From positions 1-9,321 of the forward strand of contig JBDTIS010000136.1 in NCBI GenBank assembly GCA_039936235.1: 9,321 nucleotides of DNA. The letters are read 5' to 3'. A program made the translations under genes and the position numbers. Source of the stretch: CAHJXF01 sp039936235 (GTDB lineage Bacteria > Pseudomonadota > Gammaproteobacteria > Burkholderiales > Burkholderiaceae_D). This document shows positions 1 through 6,648 of this stretch, piece by piece (the stretch's first letter is position 1; each line of letters opens with the position of its first letter). The notes under the pieces were generated by a model. The model worked only from the letters and a program-made list of their open reading frames with translations. It searched no databases and was not told the DNA's origin.

Positions 1-1
1 G

Positions 2-355
2 AGCTGGCGCGTGAAGGAGACCGACCGGCTCGCTGCGATGGCCACCGAACTCGCGAAGTTCGGCGGCGCGGTCGAGACCGGCGACGACTGGCTGCGGGTC
101 GCACCGCTGTCGGACGCGCAGGTCGCGCTGCTGATCGAGCATGCGGCGCGCGGCGCGACGATCAGCATCGCGACCTACGACGACCACCGCATCGCGATGT
201 GCTTTTCGCTGACGCGCTTCCTCGGCATCCCGATCCGCATCGAGGACCCCGACTGCGTCGCGAAGACCTTCCCCGATTACTTCGAGCGCTTCGAGACCCT
301 GGTCGACAAGTCCGGCGGCACCGCCGCGCTCGCCCACTTCAACCATGCAGCCTGA
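2..355 (+). CDS. aroA: 3-phosphoshikimate 1-carboxyvinyltransferase (EPSP synthase), C-terminal part
   Basis: EPSP synthase joins shikimate-3-phosphate and phosphoenolpyruvate in the cytoplasmic chorismate pathway. The gene is cut by the left window edge; about 117 codons remain, read from base 2. The visible part holds the active-site blocks of the C-terminal domain: WRVKETDR near the start (K, E and R matching Lys340, Glu341 and Arg344 of the E. coli enzyme), YDDHRIAMCFS (Arg386) and AKTFPDYF (Lys411). These match E. coli AroA almost word for word. About 20 residues follow the last motif, slightly longer than in E. coli. The stop codon lies inside cmk, an 11-base overlap that implies cotranscription and probably translational coupling. 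The apparent GTG at 11 is an internal valine, not a start. Confidence 0.97.
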   Translation, partial: SWRVKETDRLAAMATELAKFGGAVETGDDWLRVAPLSDAQVALLIEHAARGATISIATYDDHRIAMCFSLTRFLGIPIRIEDPDCVAKTFPDYFERFETLVDKSGGTAALAHFNHAA

Positions 356-1040
356 CACCCGCGACACGATCGCGCCGGTCATCACGATCGACGGGCCCAC
401 CGCGTCCGGCAAGGGCAGCGTCGCCCACGGCGTCGCCGACGCCGTCGGCTTCCACGTGCTCGACAGCGGCGCGCTGTACCGGCTGACCGCGCTCGACGCC
501 GAACGCCACGGCATCGATCTCGACGACGAGGCCGAACTGGCCGCCTGCGCGCTGGCGCTCGAGCCGACCTTCATCGCGAGCCGCATCTTCATGGACGAGC
601 GCGACGTGACCGAGGAGATCCGCGCCGAACGAGTCGGTAACCTCGCGTCGGCGATCGCGCCGTTCCCGGCGCTGCGCGCCGCGCTGCTGGACCGCCAGCG
701 TGCGTTCTGCAGGCTCCCCGGCCTCGTCGCCGACGGACGCGACATGGGCACCGTGGTGTTTCCGCGCGCCGTGCTCAAGATCTTTCTCGTGGCGGATGTC
801 GCGGCCCGGGCGGACCGCCGGCATAAACAGTTGATCGAGAAAGGGTTTCCTGCTAACCTCGTCATCCTCCTGAAAGAGCTCCGGGAGCGAGATGCACGCG
901 ACGCGAACCGCAAGGTCGCCCCGCTCGTCGCCGCTCCGGATGCCATCACGATCGACAGTTCGCAGCTGGGACTCGACGACGTGATCGCGACGGTACTGGA
1001 CCTCGCGAAGCAGAAGGGAATCGGCGCGACGCCCGGCTGA
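345..1040 (+). CDS. cmk: Cytidylate kinase
   Basis: Cmk phosphorylates CMP and dCMP to the diphosphates using ATP in the cytoplasm. The 231 residues compare with 227 in E. coli. Visible motifs are a P-loop GPTASGKGS at 17-25, LDSGALYR at 39-46 (nucleotide-monophosphate site), VADGRDMGTVVF at 128-139 with the CMP-binding aspartate and arginine, RRHKQL at 158-163, and ERDARDANR at 181-189, equivalent to E. coli Arg181, Asp185 and Arg188. The ATG at 345 is the first start that includes the whole P-loop strand; it lies inside the end of aroA and has no clear Shine-Dalgarno sequence, which fits translation coupled to aroA. The neighbours aroA and rpsA form the arrangement known from many gammaproteobacteria, where cmk transcription can run on into rpsA. 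Confidence 0.97.
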   Translation: MQPDTRDTIAPVITIDGPTASGKGSVAHGVADAVGFHVLDSGALYRLTALDAERHGIDLDDEAELAACALALEPTFIASRIFMDERDVTEEIRAERVGNLASAIAPFPALRAALLDRQRAFCRLPGLVADGRDMGTVVFPRAVLKIFLVADVAARADRRHKQLIEKGFPANLVILLKELRERDARDANRKVAPLVAAPDAITIDSSQLGLDDVIATVLDLAKQKGIGATPG

Positions 1041-1199
1041 CGGTGCGTGTCGACGCAGGACAGCAGGCCGTGACCCGGCAGGCTGTGCCCGTCAGTGACC
1101 CGAGCGATCGGGCCGTTCCTTCAGCGTTGCCGTACGACCCGCAGTCTCCTTTCATCCACCCACGACAAGGTCCGCGAGTATCGCGGTTTTCAAACTTAC
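1041..1199 (+). promoter_or_regulatory. rpsA leader with small hairpins and no Shine-Dalgarno
   Basis: This 159-base gap precedes the rpsA start. Three short perfect inverted repeats can be read: GGCA/TGCC at 1077-1080 and 1086-1089; CCCGA/TCGGG at 1099-1103 and 1108-1112 around a GCGA (GNRA-type) loop; and CCGCGA/TCGCGG at 1172-1177 and 1181-1186 around GTA. Only 13 bases, starting TTTT, separate the last hairpin from the ATG, and they contain no purine-rich ribosome binding site. In E. coli the rpsA leader folds into hairpins and is repressed by excess S1; a similar role here is inference. A weak promoter candidate is TTGCCG at 1127-1132 with TTTCAT at 1150-1155 (17-base spacing, 4 of 6 matches each), which I would not rely on. 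Confidence 0.5.
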
Positions 1200-2942
1200 A
1201 TGGCTTCTGTCACCAATCTCGCCTCTCCCGAGGCTAAGCAATACGCCGGCGCCAACCCGGATTCGTTTGCTGCAATGTTCGAAGACAGCCTGACGCATCA
1301 GGACATGCGCGCAGGCGAAGTGATCACCGCCGAGGTGGTACGCGTCGACTACAACTTCGTGGTCGTCAATGCGGGCCTCAAGTCGGAATCCTTCATCCCC
1401 GTCGAGGAATTCAAGAACGACCTGGGCGAAATCGAAGCCAAGCCGGGCGACTTCGTCTCGGTCGCGATCGAATCGCTCGAGAACGGCTTCGGCGACACGC
1501 TGCTCAGCCGCGACAAGGCCAAGCGCCTCGCGTCGTGGATGGCGCTCGAGAAGGCGCTCGACTCCGGTGAACAGATCACCGGCACGATCACCGGCAAGGT
1601 CAAGGGCGGCCTGACCGTCATGACCAACGGCATCCGTGCATTCCTGCCGGGCTCGCTGGTCGACACGCGGCCGGTCAAGGACACGACGCCGTTCGAAGGC
1701 AAGACCTTCGACTTCAAGGTCATCAAGCTGGATCGCAAGCGTAACAACGTCGTGGTCTCGCGCCGCGCAGTCGTGGAAGCGTCGATGGGCGAAGAGCGCG
1801 CCAAGCTGCTCGAGACGTTGAAGGAAGGCACCATCGTCACCGGCGTCGTGAAGAACATCACCGACTACGGCGCATTCGTGGACCTCGGTGGCATCGACGG
1901 CCTGCTGCACATCACCGACCTCGCATGGCGTCGCGTGCGTCACCCGTCCGAGCTGATCTCGGTCGGCCAGGAGATTACGGCCAAGGTTTTGAAGTTCGAC
2001 CAGGAAAAGAACCGCGTCTCGCTGGGCGTGAAGCAGCTCGGCGAAGATCCGTGGGTCGGCCTGTCGCGCCGCTATCCGTCGGGCACGCGGCTGTTCGGCA
2101 AGGTCACCAACATCACCGACTACGGCGCATTCGTCGAAGTCGAGCAGGGCATCGAGGGCCTGGTCCACGTGTCCGAGATGGACTGGACCAATCGCAACAT
2201 CTCGCCGGCGAAGGTCGTCGCGCTGGGTGATGAAGTCGAAGTCATGGTTCTCGAGATCGACGAAGACCGTCGCCGCATCAGCCTCGGCATGAAGCAGTGC
2301 AAGCCGAACCCGTGGGAAGAGTTCTCGCTCAATCACAAGAAGGGCGACAAGGTCTCCGGCGCCATCAAGTCGATCACCGACTTCGGCGTGTTCATCGGCC
2401 TGCCCGGTGGCATCGACGGCCTGGTCCATCTGTCGGACCTGTCGTGGAACGAGCCGGGCGAGGAAGCCGTGCGGAAGTTCAAGAAGGGCGACGACCTCGA
2501 AGCCATCGTGCTCGCGATCGATCTCGAGCGCGAACGCATCTCGCTGGGCGTCAAGCAGATGGAAGGGGATCCGTTCTCCAACTTCGCGTCGACCTACGAG
2601 AAGGGCGCGATCGTCGACGGCACGGTCAAGTCGGTCGATGCCAAGGGCGCGGTCATCACCATCGCCGGCGACATCGAAGGCTACCTGCGTGCGTCCGAAA
2701 TCTCGCGTGATCGCGTCGAGGATGCCCGCAACGTGCTCAAGGAAGGCGATGCCGTGAATGCGATGGTCATCAACGTCGATCGCAAGAACCGCAGCATCAA
2801 CCTGTCGATCAAGGCGAAGGATAGTGCGGATACGCAGGAAACGATGGCCCGCATGGCCGCAGAGAGTGGCGCCGCGACCGGCACCACCAATCTCGGCGCG
2901 CTGCTGAAGGCCAAGATGGACAGCGGCAAGGAACAGAACTGA
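1200..2942 (+). CDS. rpsA: 30S ribosomal protein S1
   Basis: S1 binds mRNA on the 30S subunit and helps start translation, especially on mRNAs with weak ribosome binding sites. The 580 residues compare with 557 in E. coli. Six S1 (OB-fold) repeats lie near residues 37-106, 123-190, 208-278, 293-366, 380-453 and 467-538. Repeats 3-5 share the strand motif NITDYGAFV or SITDFGVFI followed by GLLH/GLVH and end in ISLG(V/M)KQ. NGIRAFLPGSLVD at 143-155 and KRNNVVVSRRAV at 180-191 match E. coli S1. The ATG at 1200 was chosen because E. coli similarity begins at about residue 22 and no other ATG, GTG or TTG lies in frame between 1200 and that point. An upstream GTG-type extension to 1095 would run through the leader hairpins and has no counterpart in the family. 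The N-terminus is about 18 residues longer than in E. coli. Confidence 0.97.
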   Translation: MASVTNLASPEAKQYAGANPDSFAAMFEDSLTHQDMRAGEVITAEVVRVDYNFVVVNAGLKSESFIPVEEFKNDLGEIEAKPGDFVSVAIESLENGFGDTLLSRDKAKRLASWMALEKALDSGEQITGTITGKVKGGLTVMTNGIRAFLPGSLVDTRPVKDTTPFEGKTFDFKVIKLDRKRNNVVVSRRAVVEASMGEERAKLLETLKEGTIVTGVVKNITDYGAFVDLGGIDGLLHITDLAWRRVRHPSELISVGQEITAKVLKFDQEKNRVSLGVKQLGEDPWVGLSRRYPSGTRLFGKVTNITDYGAFVEVEQGIEGLVHVSEMDWTNRNISPAKVVALGDEVEVMVLEIDEDRRRISLGMKQCKPNPWEEFSLNHKKGDKVSGAIKSITDFGVFIGLPGGIDGLVHLSDLSWNEPGEEAVRKFKKGDDLEAIVLAIDLERERISLGVKQMEGDPFSNFASTYEKGAIVDGTVKSVDAKGAVITIAGDIEGYLRASEISRDRVEDARNVLKEGDAVNAMVINVDRKNRSINLSIKAKDSADTQETMARMAAESGAATGTTNLGALLKAKMDSGKEQN

Positions 2943-2975
2943 AGTCGCTTGAAACTGCACGACTGATGCGGTAAT

Positions 2976-3011
2976 CATGCGGGCGTGGCGCGTTGGCGCT
3001 GCGCCCGCATG
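2976..3011 (+). terminator. Strong stem-loop after rpsA, probable terminator
   Basis: A 10-bp perfect outer stem (2976-2985 with 3002-3011) continues through two G·U wobbles (2986·3001, 2987·3000) into a GCGC/GCGC inner stem (2988-2991 with 2996-2999) closed by a GTTG loop. This gives 16 bp in total. It starts 34 bases after the rpsA stop. Only a weak T-rich stretch (TCCATTT) follows, so it may be partly rho-dependent or act mainly to protect the 3' end of the mRNA. It separates the aroA-cmk-rpsA unit from ihfB. Confidence 0.65.
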
Positions 3012-3080
3012 TCCATTTGAAACCCCGACGATCCGCATCGCGAACCGTCATTCGCAATTCCAGATTCCAGACCCTCACGC

Positions 3081-3437
3081 ATGACCAAGTCCGAGCTGAT
3101 CGCCCGTCTTGCCGAGCGCTACCCGCAGCTGATCGCGAAAGACGCCGACTTCGCCGTCAACACGATCCTCGAGGCGATGGCCGATTCGTTGTCGGTCGGC
3201 CAGCGGATCGAAATCCGCGGCTTCGGCAGCTTCGCGCTGAGCACGCGGCCGCCGCGCGTCGGACGCAATCCGAAGTCGGGCGAGCGCGTGCTCGTCCCGG
3301 CCAAGCGCGTGCCGCACTTCAAGGCGGGCAAGGAGCTGCGCGAACGCGTCGACATCGGCGCTTCGGCCGGAGGCGGTGCGATCGTGGCGAACGAGGCCGG
3401 CGACGGGAGACCGGGCGCCAAGCCGTCGCTCGCCTGA
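3081..3437 (+). CDS. ihfB: Integration host factor, beta subunit
   Basis: IhfB pairs with IhfA to bind and sharply bend DNA in replication, recombination and transcription. The first 93 or so residues follow E. coli IhfB closely: MTKSELIARL at the start, IEIRGFGSF at 43-51, GRNPKSGE at 61-68 with the intercalating proline at 64, and VPHFKAGKELRER near 82-90. The beta subunit is favoured over HU and IhfA by the MTKSEL start and by its place after rpsA. The protein is 118 residues against 94 in E. coli; the extra 24 at the C-terminus are rich in Gly and Ala and look disordered. The ATG at 3081 is certain from the alignment, yet there is no clear Shine-Dalgarno before it. The gene is separated from rpsA by a terminator-like hairpin and from lapA by 92 bases. 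Confidence 0.95.
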   Translation: MTKSELIARLAERYPQLIAKDADFAVNTILEAMADSLSVGQRIEIRGFGSFALSTRPPRVGRNPKSGERVLVPAKRVPHFKAGKELRERVDIGASAGGGAIVANEAGDGRPGAKPSLA

Positions 3438-3473
3438 CACGCCACGCGCTGCGCATCCGTCGCGGCTGACGTC

Positions 3474-3489
3474 GCAGGCCCCGGCCTGC
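3474..3489 (+). other. Short hairpin between ihfB and lapA
   Basis: GCAGGC and GCCTGC form a perfect 6-bp inverted repeat around CCCG, 36 bases after the ihfB stop. No T-run follows, so a terminator role is only possible. It lies upstream of the lapA ribosome binding site without covering it. Confidence 0.3.
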
Positions 3490-3517
3490 CGCACACGCGG
3501 TTCCCATCAGAGTTGCC

Positions 3518-3524
3518 AAGGAGG
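3518..3524 (+). promoter_or_regulatory. Consensus ribosome binding site of lapA
   Basis: AAGGAGG lies five bases before the ATG at 3530. It is the best Shine-Dalgarno in the window and stands out because cmk, rpsA, ihfB, lapB and hldA show none. It fixes the lapA start. Confidence 0.85.
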
Positions 3525-3529
3525 TCGCC

Positions 3530-3871
3530 ATGCGTATCATCGTCGGAGCACTCTGGCTCGTCCTGTTCCTCGTGCTGTTCGCTTTCGCGGTCAACAACAC
3601 CGCTCTGACCGATCTGCACTTCTTCGCCGGCCTCAGCACCAAGGCGCCGCTGATCGCGCTGCTGCTCGCATTCTTCATCGCGGGCTTCGCGTTCGGTTTC
3701 ATCGCGCTGATGCCGGTGTGGATCCGACAGCGCGTCGAGATCCGCAAGCTGCGTCGGCTCAATGCCAGGCCGCCCGAGCCGATGCCGTCACGAACCACGC
3801 CGCCGACCTTCGATGCCGGTGCGACCGACGTGATCCAGACCGTCGCGCGCGGCGCGCGGACAACGACCTGA
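3530..3871 (+). CDS. lapA: LapA family inner-membrane protein (DUF1049)
   Basis: LapA is a small inner-membrane partner of LapB in lipopolysaccharide assembly and control of LpxC turnover, as known from E. coli. The 113 residues (E. coli 102) show the family plan: a first membrane helix at about 3-21, a short loop with VNNTALTDLHFF, a second glycine-rich helix at about 39-61, then a basic cytoplasmic segment (WIRQRVEIRKLRRL) and a proline-rich, probably disordered tail. The start is fixed by the consensus ribosome binding site. lapB follows after 25 bases, the usual order in proteobacteria. Sequence conservation in this family is low, so the name rests on topology and position as much as on residues. 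Confidence 0.88.
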   Translation: MRIIVGALWLVLFLVLFAFAVNNTALTDLHFFAGLSTKAPLIALLLAFFIAGFAFGFIALMPVWIRQRVEIRKLRRLNARPPEPMPSRTTPPTFDAGATDVIQTVARGARTTT

Positions 3872-3896
3872 CCGCGGAACCGGGACCGTCGACCGC

Positions 3897-5081
3897 ATGG
3901 ACTTCCAGCAGTGGTGGCTGATCGCGATCGCGGTCGCATTCGCACTCGGATGGATCGCCGCGCGGGTCGACCTCCGTGCGCTTTTGACCGAGTCACGCAG
4001 CCTGCCGCGGTCGTACTTCAAGGGTCTGAATTTCCTGCTGTCCGAGCAGCCCGATCGCGCGATCGACGCGTTCATCGAGGTCGTCAAGCTCGACCCCGAG
4101 ACGATCGAGCTGCACTTCGCGCTCGGCAGCCTGTTCCGTCGTCGCGGCGAGACCGAGCGTGCGATCCGCATGCATCAGAACCTGTTGAACCGACCCGACC
4201 TGCCGGACGACCAGCGGCTGCACGCGATGTTCGAGCTCGGGCTCGACTATCTGAAGGCGGGCCTGCTCGATCGCGCCGAGGAGACCTTCAAGCAGCTCGA
4301 AGGCACGCTGTACGGCAGCGACTCGCAGCGTCATCTGCTCGAGATCTTCGAGATCGAGAAGGAGTGGAAGCAGGCGATCGCGATGGCCGACGCGCTCCAG
4401 CATGCCGGCACCGGATCGAACCAGATGCGGATCGCGCAGTTCCAATGCGAGATCGCCCAGATCGCGATCAACGAGTCGCGGCTCGACGATGCGAAGCAGG
4501 CGTTGAACGACGCGCTCGCGGCGAACCGCCAGAACGTCCGCGCGCTGATCCAGCTCGGCGACATCGCGGTGCAGGAGCATCGCGACGACGATGCGATCGG
4601 TTCGTGGAAGCGGATCGAGCAGCAGAACGCGCCTTACGTGTCGCTCGTCGGTGACCGGCTGATCGATGCGTTCACGCGGCTCGGCCGCAGCGAGGAGGGG
4701 CTCAAGCTGCTGCGTTCGTGGCTCGACGTCAATCCATCGATCGACCTGCTCGAGACGGTCATCCGCGGGACGCGCGCCGCGCACGGCGTGGAGGCCGCCA
4801 ACGAAGTCGCACGCCAGGAACTGCATCGCAGTCCGAGCCTGCTCGCGCTCGCGCAGTATCTCGACACGCGCGGCCAGCTGTCGATGCCGACGCGGGAAGA
4901 CCGCGGCGATCTCGAGGTCGTCAAGAACCTGCTGCACCATCACACCCGGCGCCTCGGGCGCTACGTGTGTTCGCATTGCGGCTTCAAGGCGCGTCAGTTC
5001 TACTGGCAGTGTCCCGGCTGCTCGAACTGGGAAACCTATCCGCCTCGGCGTACCGAGGAACTCGAGGCGCAGAGGAACTGA
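3897..5081 (+). CDS. lapB: Lipopolysaccharide assembly protein LapB (YciM), TPR and rubredoxin-like protein
   Basis: LapB is an inner-membrane protein facing the cytoplasm. In E. coli it works with the protease FtsH to degrade LpxC and so sets the rate of lipid A synthesis. The 394 residues (E. coli 389) show one N-terminal membrane helix at about 7-23, then SYFKGLNFLLSEQPDRAIDAF and a long series of TPR helices to about residue 330. The C-terminal rubredoxin-type metal knuckle has Cys358, Cys361, Cys372 and Cys375 in the pattern CSHCGF and CPGC, with the aromatic FYW between the pairs as in E. coli. All four metal ligands are intact. The ATG at 3897 gives the expected membrane anchor; the ribosome binding site is weak, so translation may depend on lapA. 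Confidence 0.95.
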   Translation: MDFQQWWLIAIAVAFALGWIAARVDLRALLTESRSLPRSYFKGLNFLLSEQPDRAIDAFIEVVKLDPETIELHFALGSLFRRRGETERAIRMHQNLLNRPDLPDDQRLHAMFELGLDYLKAGLLDRAEETFKQLEGTLYGSDSQRHLLEIFEIEKEWKQAIAMADALQHAGTGSNQMRIAQFQCEIAQIAINESRLDDAKQALNDALAANRQNVRALIQLGDIAVQEHRDDDAIGSWKRIEQQNAPYVSLVGDRLIDAFTRLGRSEEGLKLLRSWLDVNPSIDLLETVIRGTRAAHGVEAANEVARQELHRSPSLLALAQYLDTRGQLSMPTREDRGDLEVVKNLLHHHTRRLGRYVCSHCGFKARQFYWQCPGCSNWETYPPRRTEELEAQRN

Positions 5082-5085
5082 CCAC

Positions 5086-5178
5086 GTGAGCATGTCGTCC
5101 GCGCGTCCGCTTTCCGATCCGCCTGCCGATCAAGAACAGCTGTTCGACGAATCAACAACACGAGGCACTGCACAATGA
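5086..5178 (+). CDS. Possible 30-residue ORF bridging lapB and ugd
   Basis: A GTG at 5086 (or the ATG at 5092, giving 28 residues) opens a short frame that starts four bases after the lapB stop and ends in a TGA overlapping the ugd ATG as ATGA. AGAGGA at 5071-5076 could serve the GTG as ribosome binding site. The predicted peptide is polar and acidic in its middle (DQEQLFDE), with no membrane segment or known motif. Only about half its third codon positions are G or C, far below the neighbouring genes, which argues against a long history as a protein gene. It may be a coupling or leader peptide for ugd, the remnant of a lost gene, or chance. Confidence 0.3.
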   Translation: MSMSSARPLSDPPADQEQLFDESTTRGTAQ

Positions 5179-6614
5179 AAGTCACGATCGTGGGAAGCGG
5201 CTACGTGGGCCTCGTCACCGGCGCCTGCCTGGCCGAAGTCGGCAACCAGGTGGTGTGCCTGGACGTCGACGCACAGAAGATCGAGATCCTGAACAACGGC
5301 GGCATCCCGATCCACGAGCCGGGCCTGCTCGAGATGGTGGCGCGCAATCGCGCCGCTGGCCGGATCTCGTTCACGACCGACGTCGAGAAGGCCGTCGCGC
5401 ACGGGGAGGTCCAGTTCATCGCGGTCGGCACGCCTCCCGACGAGGACGGCTCCGCGGACCTGAAGTACGTGACCGCGGCAGCGCGCAACATCGGCAAGTA
5501 CATGACGGGCTTCAAGGTCATCGTCGACAAGTCCACCGTGCCCGTCGGCACCGCCGACAAGGTCCTCGCGGCGGTGCAGGACGAACTCGGCAAGCGCGGC
5601 GTCCACCAGGCGTTCACGGTCGTGTCGAACCCCGAGTTCCTGAAGGAAGGCGCGGCCGTCGAAGACTTCATGCGGCCCGATCGCATCGTGCTCGGCTGCG
5701 CGTCCGACGACAGTGGCGAACGCGCGCGCCGCACGATGCGCTCGCTGTACTCGCCGTTCCAGCGTAACCACGACCGCATGCTGTTCATGGATGTCCGCTC
5801 GGCCGAGCTGACGAAGTACGCTGCGAACGCCATGCTCGCGACCCGCATCTCGTTCATGAACGAGCTCGCCAATCTCGCCGAGGTACTGGGCGCCGACATC
5901 GAACTTGTCCGCCAGGGCATCGGCTCGGACCCGCGGATCGGCTATCACTTCCTGTACGCAGGCTGCGGCTACGGCGGCTCGTGCTTTCCGAAGGACGTGC
6001 AGGCGCTGCAGCGCAGCGGCACCGAGGCCGGCCGGCCTTCGCGCATTCTCGAGGCCGTCGAAGCCGCCAACGAGGCGCAGAAGAACGTGCTCGTCGACAA
6101 GCTGGTCAAGCGCTTCGGCGAAGACCTGAGCGGGCGCCGTTTCGCGGTCTGGGGTCTCGCCTTCAAGCCGAACACCGACGACATGCGTGAAGCGCCTTCG
6201 CGCGTGCTGATCCGCCAGGTGCTCGAGCGCGGCGGTGCCGTGACCGCGCACGATCCGGTGGCGATGGACGAGGCGAAGCGGGTGATGGCGATCGACTACG
6301 CGGATCAGCCGGAGATGCTGGCGCGGATCGCCTATGCCGAAACGCCGGAAGGTGCGCTCGACGGCGCCGACGCGCTGGTGATCGTCACCGAATGGAAGGC
6401 CTTCCGCAGTCCCGACTTCGACGCGATGCAGAGCCAGCTTTCCGGGAAGGTCATCTTCGACGGCCGCAACCTCTACGATCCGGAGCGCATCGCGGCCTAC
6501 GACCTCGACTACATCCCGATCGGCCGGCCGATCCATCGCTCGGCGATCGGCGCCGCGGCGCTCGCGGCCGGGCCGACGGCCGCGTCGACGCCTTCCTCGG
6601 CGCTGGTCGAGTGA
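5175..6614 (+). CDS. ugd: UDP-glucose 6-dehydrogenase
   Basis: Ugd oxidises UDP-glucose to UDP-glucuronate in two NAD-dependent steps in the cytoplasm, supplying acidic sugars for exopolysaccharide or LPS. The NAD-binding Rossmann motif GSGYVG lies at 7-12, VGTPPDEDG at 84-92, DKSTVPVGT at 118-126, NPEFLKEG at 152-159, and the conserved Lys214 and Asn218 in TKYAANAM. The catalytic cysteine is Cys270 in GGSCFPKD, with the partner Asp274. The C-terminal domain has FAVWGLAFKPNTDDMREAPS, the usual second nucleotide-binding region. At 479 residues it is longer than most bacterial forms; the last 25 or so are an alanine-rich tail. The ATG at 5175 begins directly at the first beta strand and is preceded by GAGG at 5162-5165. 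hldA follows after 34 bases. Confidence 0.96.
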   Translation: MKVTIVGSGYVGLVTGACLAEVGNQVVCLDVDAQKIEILNNGGIPIHEPGLLEMVARNRAAGRISFTTDVEKAVAHGEVQFIAVGTPPDEDGSADLKYVTAAARNIGKYMTGFKVIVDKSTVPVGTADKVLAAVQDELGKRGVHQAFTVVSNPEFLKEGAAVEDFMRPDRIVLGCASDDSGERARRTMRSLYSPFQRNHDRMLFMDVRSAELTKYAANAMLATRISFMNELANLAEVLGADIELVRQGIGSDPRIGYHFLYAGCGYGGSCFPKDVQALQRSGTEAGRPSRILEAVEAANEAQKNVLVDKLVKRFGEDLSGRRFAVWGLAFKPNTDDMREAPSRVLIRQVLERGGAVTAHDPVAMDEAKRVMAIDYADQPEMLARIAYAETPEGALDGADALVIVTEWKAFRSPDFDAMQSQLSGKVIFDGRNLYDPERIAAYDLDYIPIGRPIHRSAIGAAALAAGPTAASTPSSALVE

Positions 6615-6648
6615 CGGCGCCTTCGTAGCCTTCCCGCGACTGACCGCG

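Noticed and set aside
1095..1199. Upstream extension of rpsA
   Set aside because: The extra 35 residues have no family counterpart, run through the leader hairpins, and include many Arg and Ser residues typical of non-coding GC-rich DNA.
3017..3022. TTGAAA as a -35 box for ihfB
   Set aside because: No acceptable -10 hexamer lies 16-18 bases downstream.
1152..3038. 628-codon open frame on the minus strand opposite rpsA
   Set aside because: It is the antisense shadow of a high-GC gene; the + strand frame is S1 with six recognisable repeats, and the antisense translation has no motif.
3993..5093. 366-codon open frame on the minus strand opposite lapB
   Set aside because: Antisense shadow; the + strand product has the complete LapB layout and four metal cysteines.
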